Of a DNA stretch of 64,000 nucleotides, positions 61,061 to 64,000 are shown one piece after another (position 1 is the stretch's first letter; every line of letters begins with the position of its first letter). The DNA is from Trichosphaerium sp. ATCC 40318 (taxonomy: Eukaryota; Discosea; Flabellinia; Trichosidae). The stretch is from assembly GCA_038496445.1 (NCBI GenBank), contig JALMLS010000497.1, forward strand, positions 21,525 through 85,524, read 5' to 3'. The translations under genes and the position numbers were made by a program. The notes beneath the pieces were generated by a model. That model was given only the letters and a program-made list of their open reading frames with translations, did no database searches and had not been told where the DNA came from.

Positions 61061-62160
61061 TGGGTTGATCCAGAGAACATACGTTTTGAAATCGTATGCT
61101 TTTTTGACATTGCTGAGCGAATGTAATGTTTGTCGCTATCTCCTGTCAAACTCCATTTAGCTATATCCATATAGACAACCCTAGGCACACCCCCGTATGC
61201 CGCCAATGTAGCGCCAGTGATACGTCCTTGCCGACCACCAGCTCGTCCTTTGTGACCAGCGAACTTTGCTACTTCTTTAAATACTGTTGAAATACCTGCA
61301 GGTCCTAACCTTTTTGTTTTATCTTTCATGTGTGTGAAGAATGGCGTTGCTTTAAATGATCTGCAATACTTGATATAATCCTGTATAATCTTCACTGGAC
61401 ACATGATTTTGTCGTCAATAGCGTCAATACTCACAGTGTGAGGTATACCCGCTTGCGAAGTTTTCGTGCACATGAATGTAACGTCAATCATATTCTTCTC
61501 GCATTTGACATGTTGACGGTCCAATACTTCTGTAACTTTTGGACGTTGCATGCATCGTACATACAACGCGATAATCGCCGCGTTTCGAAAATAAACGAAC
61601 TCTCCGAATTTCTCTTTAGCTTCTAATCGCCAATGTCGTAGCCACGCCATGTCGAACAATGGCATCTTTTTCTTTCTCGGATGTGCGCGATTAATGCCTT
61701 CTTTGATCATTGTCAACACATTTGCACCAGCCTGTTTTGTAGGTGGTTCAAAGCCGGCAGCATTATGCATCATTGTAATAGCTGCTGATGCGATCTTGTA
61801 TACTGCTGTAGCGCCTTCTTGAAAACGTGCAGTAATGTATGCAGCTACTATCTGAGGTGTAGTTGGTAGTGATGAAAAATCATATATCTTGCAAAACTTG
61901 CAAAATCTTGACCATTCTCTACCGTAGGCGTTGTACGTGTTTAACGCGCGACTATCGCCTAAAAATGCACCCATTTGTCTTAAGAGCTTGTCGCTGACTG
62001 CACTGGTTGAAAGTGCATCGCGTAGTAGGTCCAGCGATCGTTCTTGTAGGGCTCCACGAAACCGCTGCCCCCAACCAGAAAAATATCCTGTCCTGAACCT
62101 AGCTCTATACAATCCGTCATCATCTGTTGTACAAGCGGCCACCAAGGTTGTGCTGTCCAC
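61057..62160 (-). CDS. DIRS-type tyrosine recombinase
   Basis: 367 residues, uninterrupted. An N-terminal SAM-like core-binding region (NTYNAYGREWSRFCKFCK) precedes the catalytic domain. The first arginine is in LYVRCMQRPKVTEV. Box II reads GRQGRITGATLAAYGG, where a His-x-x-Arg is usual, so the His appears to be Arg here. The C-terminal SDKHYIRSAM provides the nucleophilic tyrosine (about residue 346). It integrates the circular cDNA in DIRS elements. The first 180 nt overlap the RT/RNase H frame, as is normal for the group. The start codon is taken from the longest frame and may not be the one used. Confidence 0.8.
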   Translation of the reverse strand: MDSTTLVAACTTDDDGLYRARFRTGYFSGWGQRFRGALQERSLDLLRDALSTSAVSDKLLRQMGAFLGDSRALNTYNAYGREWSRFCKFCKIYDFSSLPTTPQIVAAYITARFQEGATAVYKIASAAITMMHNAAGFEPPTKQAGANVLTMIKEGINRAHPRKKKMPLFDMAWLRHWRLEAKEKFGEFVYFRNAAIIALYVRCMQRPKVTEVLDRQHVKCEKNMIDVTFMCTKTSQAGIPHTVSIDAIDDKIMCPVKIIQDYIKYCRSFKATPFFTHMKDKTKRLGPAGISTVFKEVAKFAGHKGRAGGRQGRITGATLAAYGGVPRVVYMDIAKWSLTGDSDKHYIRSAMSKKHTISKRMFSGSTQ

Positions 62161-63497
62161 TTTGGTAGTACGACGGTTGCTGTTGCTCCTTGCTCACGTA
62201 TGAGTTGGAGTACTGGTCCCACCAATCTCGCTGATGGGCACGCGTAATTTATCTCGTTGCGCCAATCTTGGGCCAACGCGTTCACGTTCTCGGTACCTGG
62301 TTGGTACCATCGCGAGTTGAACCGATCGAGCTGTGTGTTGAAGGCCGTAGCTAGCCTGTCGATCGTGTGTGGCCCAAACTTCTTGTTGATTCTGTGAAAA
62401 ACCTCTGGTCGGATCATCCAATCTTCTACGTCGATTAATCTGCTGGGCCAGTTGGCTGTATTTGCTGCCGACAGTATCCACTCTGGTTTTAATAGAGTGG
62501 CGTTCCTGTTTAAAAGGTGTAGCCAAATGTCTTTGACTATTTTGTCGCATGTTGGGTCTCTGGAACCCTTCCAAAGCCATGACACTACGCAAGTGTTGTC
62601 TATCATCAATTGTACAACGCGATTCGTAATCACGTTTTCGAATGAAATCAGGGCCAGTTGGACTGCTAACAACTCTAACATGTTGATGTGGAGACCTCGG
62701 TGATCTCCTTGCCAATTTCCTCTTGCTGGTTCTATGTCTTTGATTACTCCAGACCACGCCTCTTCTGACGCGTCCGTTTCTATCTGAAGAACTGTTTGTT
62801 TTCGCCAAATCGCTCTTCTGTTCCATTTCAAGAGTGCATCTCTTAACCATTGCACATCATTCTGCAGCTGAGGGTCTGGTCTGACCAGAGAATTCCAGTT
62901 TAGCCATCTTGATGTAACTTGACCGATAGTTCTGTAAAAACTTCGGCAAAACACTCTCGCCGGTGTAAATGCACTTTTGCATGCCATCAGTTTGCCAACT
63001 ACGCTTGATAACTCGCGTATGTGTACCAAATTCCTTCTTTTGATACTTCTTGCTACTTTCTTTAGCACTGTCCTTATATCTGCGATCTTCTTCATAGGTA
63101 CACGCAACTCTCCCAGCTTTGTGTCTATAATCATACCCAGATGTTCTATGACTTGTGTCGCTTCCCAATGTCCCTTGTCGGGCTGGTTTTGCCATCCTAA
63201 CTTGTCGTAAAGTGGCTTTATAATGTTGTCTCGCTGTCTCTCTAGTTTTGCTTTTGTACAGGCTGCTGTAATCCAATCGTCGATCCAAATTAGAAACACA
63301 ACGCCTAGTTCTCGGAGATAACGGACCATTTCTCTGTTGATCTTTGTGAAAAGCCACAGAGCGAAGCGTACTCCGAAAGGCATCCTCAACCATCTGTAAA
63401 CTTTCCCTTCCACTGGAAGCACAGCCACCATTGGCATCGTGGGTGCATCTTTATATGATGGAAGCCTGATTTGAAGTCGCCTGACGCCATCCACCAC
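61980..63497 (-). CDS. reverse transcriptase C-terminal part and RNase H of DIRS-like element
   Basis: 505 codons. The fingers-palm region shows YRWLRMPFGVRFALWLFTK, and the catalytic box reads LIWIDDWI (about residues 69-76), where Y-x-D-D is more usual. RNase H carries ETDASEEAWSGV, NMLELLAVQLAL and LMIDNTCVVSWLW, giving the D-E-D residues. The frame begins inside the RT, because its N-terminal half lies in another frame (63592-63386), so the natural polypeptide must come from frameshifting or was broken by an indel near 63400. Confidence 0.8.
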   Translation of the reverse strand: MVDGVRRLQIRLPSYKDAPTMPMVAVLPVEGKVYRWLRMPFGVRFALWLFTKINREMVRYLRELGVVFLIWIDDWITAACTKAKLERQRDNIIKPLYDKLGWQNQPDKGHWEATQVIEHLGMIIDTKLGELRVPMKKIADIRTVLKKVARSIKRRNLVHIRELSSVVGKLMACKSAFTPARVFCRSFYRTIGQVTSRWLNWNSLVRPDPQLQNDVQWLRDALLKWNRRAIWRKQTVLQIETDASEEAWSGVIKDIEPARGNWQGDHRGLHINMLELLAVQLALISFENVITNRVVQLMIDNTCVVSWLWKGSRDPTCDKIVKDIWLHLLNRNATLLKPEWILSAANTANWPSRLIDVEDWMIRPEVFHRINKKFGPHTIDRLATAFNTQLDRFNSRWYQPGTENVNALAQDWRNEINYACPSARLVGPVLQLIREQGATATVVLPKWTAQPWWPLVQQMMTDCIELGSGQDIFLVGGSGFVEPYKNDRWTYYAMHFQPVQSATSS

Positions 63498-63991
63498 CCT
63501 AGACCTATTTGTGATAGAAAAACTTCCAGACTCTCGAATTTTGTGTAAGCCGGCTCAATACCATCATTCAATCCGCGTGCGTCGAAAACCATTCAAAACA
63601 ACGCTGCTGATTTTTTGGGCACAAAATGAACTGGACTGATGTGCCATGGATTGGTTTCTAACTGAATAACGCCTGTTTTCAATAATTCTTTTATTTCGGA
63701 ATCTCCAAACATTTCTTCTTCTTTGTTCTTTATCCAATTTCCGTGTTTGTGTTTCCAAGTTACTGAGCTGTCCATGAAAAATTCGAACCCATTCTTGATG
63801 CCCAGTACAATCCACTTCTGTGCCTTGATATCTCTCCAACCTTCCCATTTTAGAAAAGGCACTTGGGAAGTTGGAGGTTTGTCATTGTCCATGGCTGCAT
63901 CCACGACCTCTACCACTCCCTTTCTGGAATGGATTTCCGCTAGCGTGATACATAGTACCATCAGGTGCTGAACCACCATCAGAACGACCAC
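63386..63991 (-). pseudogene. RT N-terminal part, interrupted by stop and frameshift
   Basis: The - strand from about 63850 reads EIKELLKTGVIQLETNPWHI and SPVHFVPKKSAALF, then a TGA stop (63593-63595), then in the same frame FDARGLNDGIEPAYTKFESL and WMASGDFKSGFHHIKMHP, the standard DIRS RT fingers and first catalytic Asp. Continuity with the downstream RT requires a frame change near 63400-63490. One stop and one frameshift therefore interrupt the RT. Confidence 0.7.
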
Positions 63992-64000
63992 AGGTCTAAA

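Larger units (their letters stand above)
61057..64000 (-). mobile_element. DIRS-like retroelement, 3' part, leaves right edge
   Basis: In transcription order (- strand) the sequence encodes the RT N-terminal half (about 63850-63386), RT C-terminal half plus RNase H (63497-61980) and an overlapping tyrosine recombinase (62160-61057). The RT-RH-YR order with overlapping frames, and a tyrosine recombinase in place of a DDE integrase, define DIRS-type elements. The 5' region and terminal repeats lie beyond the window. A stop codon and a frameshift in the RT suggest an inactive copy. Confidence 0.85.

Noticed and set aside
62977-63210. + strand frames opposite the DIRS-like RT and recombinase
   Set aside because: Shadows of the retroelement frames, without motifs.

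Overview
The window is nuclear DNA from a eukaryote, most likely a free-living protist. It is AT-rich, and almost every recognisable gene is cut by short introns of about 20-160 bp, many with 5' splice sites beginning GTAC. There are no operons, ribosome-binding sites or CRISPR arrays. The gene content includes WNK, STE20 and Roco kinases, F-box, SAM, LRR, NHL and MORN-type proteins, a PPR protein, a complex I zinc subunit, two carrier proteins, large secreted or membrane metalloproteases, a TIMP-like protein and a DIRS-type retroelement. I cannot place the organism in a phylum from this window.

Layout. 1-369: 5' end of a SAM-domain gene leaving the left edge. 472-2647: repeat-rich DNA with a TIR element. 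2648-5422: an F-box-like MORN-variant protein and an F-box/NHL protein. 6642-13524: housekeeping cluster with a peroxisome-type carrier, a GalT-like protein, a small membrane protein, a DUF2306 membrane protein, an F-box mini-ORF and a mitochondrial-carrier-like protein. 13778-16968: reprolysin-like membrane metalloprotease, copy 1. 17542-18695: STE20-type pseudokinase. 19152-26402: SAM-LRR-Roc-COR-kinase (Roco) gene. 27434-28177: second MORN-variant gene. 28819-34884: giant Pro/Thr-rich secreted metzincin-like protein with a broken zinc motif. 35253-38579: metalloprotease copy 2. 39535-41746: WNK kinase. 42642-43771: NDUFS6. 44070-45398: PPR protein. 45805-51056: two about 1.2 kb arms in inverted orientation, each carrying a small secreted Cys-rich peptide gene, around a UBL-UAS gene and next to LRR-gene fragments. 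51485-51838: a MITE with a 9-bp target duplication. 52011-55089: F-box/LRR gene. 55788-56637: TIMP/NTR-like secreted protein. 57126-60868: SAM-F-box-LRR gene, a paralog of the left-edge gene. 61057-64000: DIRS-like retroelement (tyrosine recombinase, RNase H, RT) with lesions, leaving the right edge.

Themes. One is ubiquitin-ligase adaptors (F-box joined to NHL, MORN-type or LRR repeats, with or without SAM) and a UBL-UAS protein. A second is extracellular proteolysis: three secreted or membrane metalloprotease-type genes, one apparently inactivated, plus a TIMP-like protein. A third is signalling kinases. The best candidate for something undescribed is the inverted pair carrying the Cys-rich peptide: its signal peptide and flanks are almost unchanged between copies, while the mature peptide has diverged strongly with all cysteines kept. 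Exon boundaries were inferred by eye from frame, splice dinucleotides and domain continuity.
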